Made by a program: the position numbers and the translations under genes. The notes beneath the pieces are model-generated. The model was given only the letters and a program-made list of their open reading frames with translations. It was not told the origin of the DNA and did not search any database. This document shows positions 33,397 to 33,435 of a DNA stretch of 33,435 nucleotides, piece after piece. Within the stretch, counting starts at the first letter, position 1; each line of letters begins with the position of its first letter. Source of the DNA: Paenirhizobium cremeum (lineage in GTDB: Bacteria; Pseudomonadota; Alphaproteobacteria; Rhizobiales; Rhizobiaceae); NCBI RefSeq assembly GCF_022884085.1, contig NZ_JAGGCS010000003.1, positions 1 to 33,435 of the forward strand, read 5' to 3'.

Positions 33397-33435
33397 TCAA
33401 TCGGGCCTAGAGATCAGCTGCACCCGCTCGTTGCG
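33397..33435 (-). CDS. C-terminal end of an unidentified gene
   Basis: The minus-strand frame RNERVQLISRPD followed by TGA (33399-33397) has mostly G/C third positions and ends 15 nt before a strong terminator, so a gene probably enters the window here. A second frame ends earlier (AADL, TAG at 33409-33407) and cannot be excluded. Twelve residues are too few to name it. Confidence 0.35.
   Translation of the reverse strand, partial: RNERVQLISRPD

Noticed and set aside
1..33435. CRISPR arrays, tRNA or rRNA genes, insertion sequences
   Set aside because: I saw no regularly spaced repeats with unique spacers, no cloverleaf with the usual T-loop, no rRNA segments and no transposase-like frame. 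The only repeats are the pair at 32491 and 33149.

Overview
The window is GC-rich chromosomal DNA from an alphaproteobacterium, most likely a member of the Rhizobiaceae (Agrobacterium/Rhizobium/Neorhizobium/Shinella type). I infer this from the ribosomal super-operon layout (tuf, S10, spc and alpha blocks, with adk between secY and rpsM and no rpsD or rpmJ), from an ECF42-type sigma factor cassette, a DUF1883 gene, EcfG-type stress promoters, and palindromic intergenic repeats of the kind known in rhizobia. No database search was possible, so the genus is not fixed.

Positions 1-15240 hold the last codons of tuf followed by 27 genes, all on the + strand: rpsJ-rplC-rplD-rplW-rplB-rpsS-rplV-rpsC-rplP-rpmC-rpsQ, rplN-rplX-rplE-rpsN-rpsH-rplF-rplR-rpsE-rpmD-rplO-secY-adk, and rpsM-rpsK-rpoA-rplQ. 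Most gaps are tiny. The few gaps over 100 nt carry strong hairpins (after tuf, rpsQ, rplR, rplO, rpsK and rpoA) and one good sigma70-like promoter before rpsM. These divide the cluster into S10, spc and alpha sub-operons. A 12-bp stem with a T tract closes it after rplQ.

Positions 15400-23570 hold accessory and metabolic genes. They are a GNAT acetyltransferase; a minus-strand cassette of a YCII/DGPF protein, a VOC protein and an ECF42 sigma factor, with a matching ECF42-like promoter; a DoxX membrane protein behind an FNR/FixK-type box; the periplasmic methionine sulfoxide reductase pair msrP-msrQ; a secreted ricin-type lectin; and ilvD for branched-chain amino acid synthesis.

Positions 23600-33435 contain a large beta-helix/RTX protein predicted to be exported by type I secretion, a GFA-type zinc protein, a small secreted DUF1311 protein, a DegP-like protease overlapping rarA, a DUF1883 protein, a small membrane protein, OsmC, a DUF1059 protein and a GIY-YIG protein between two ~155-bp repeats. 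Three GGAAC-N16-NNTT motifs (before the RTX gene, the small membrane protein and osmC) suggest that this end belongs partly to the EcfG/RpoE2 general stress regulon. With DegP, OsmC and MsrPQ close by, the section reads as envelope and oxidative stress functions.

The least explained stretch is 30719-31567. It has no convincing gene, but it contains a set of long, nested, perfect inverted repeats that fold on paper into a branched RNA. This is the best candidate for something undescribed.
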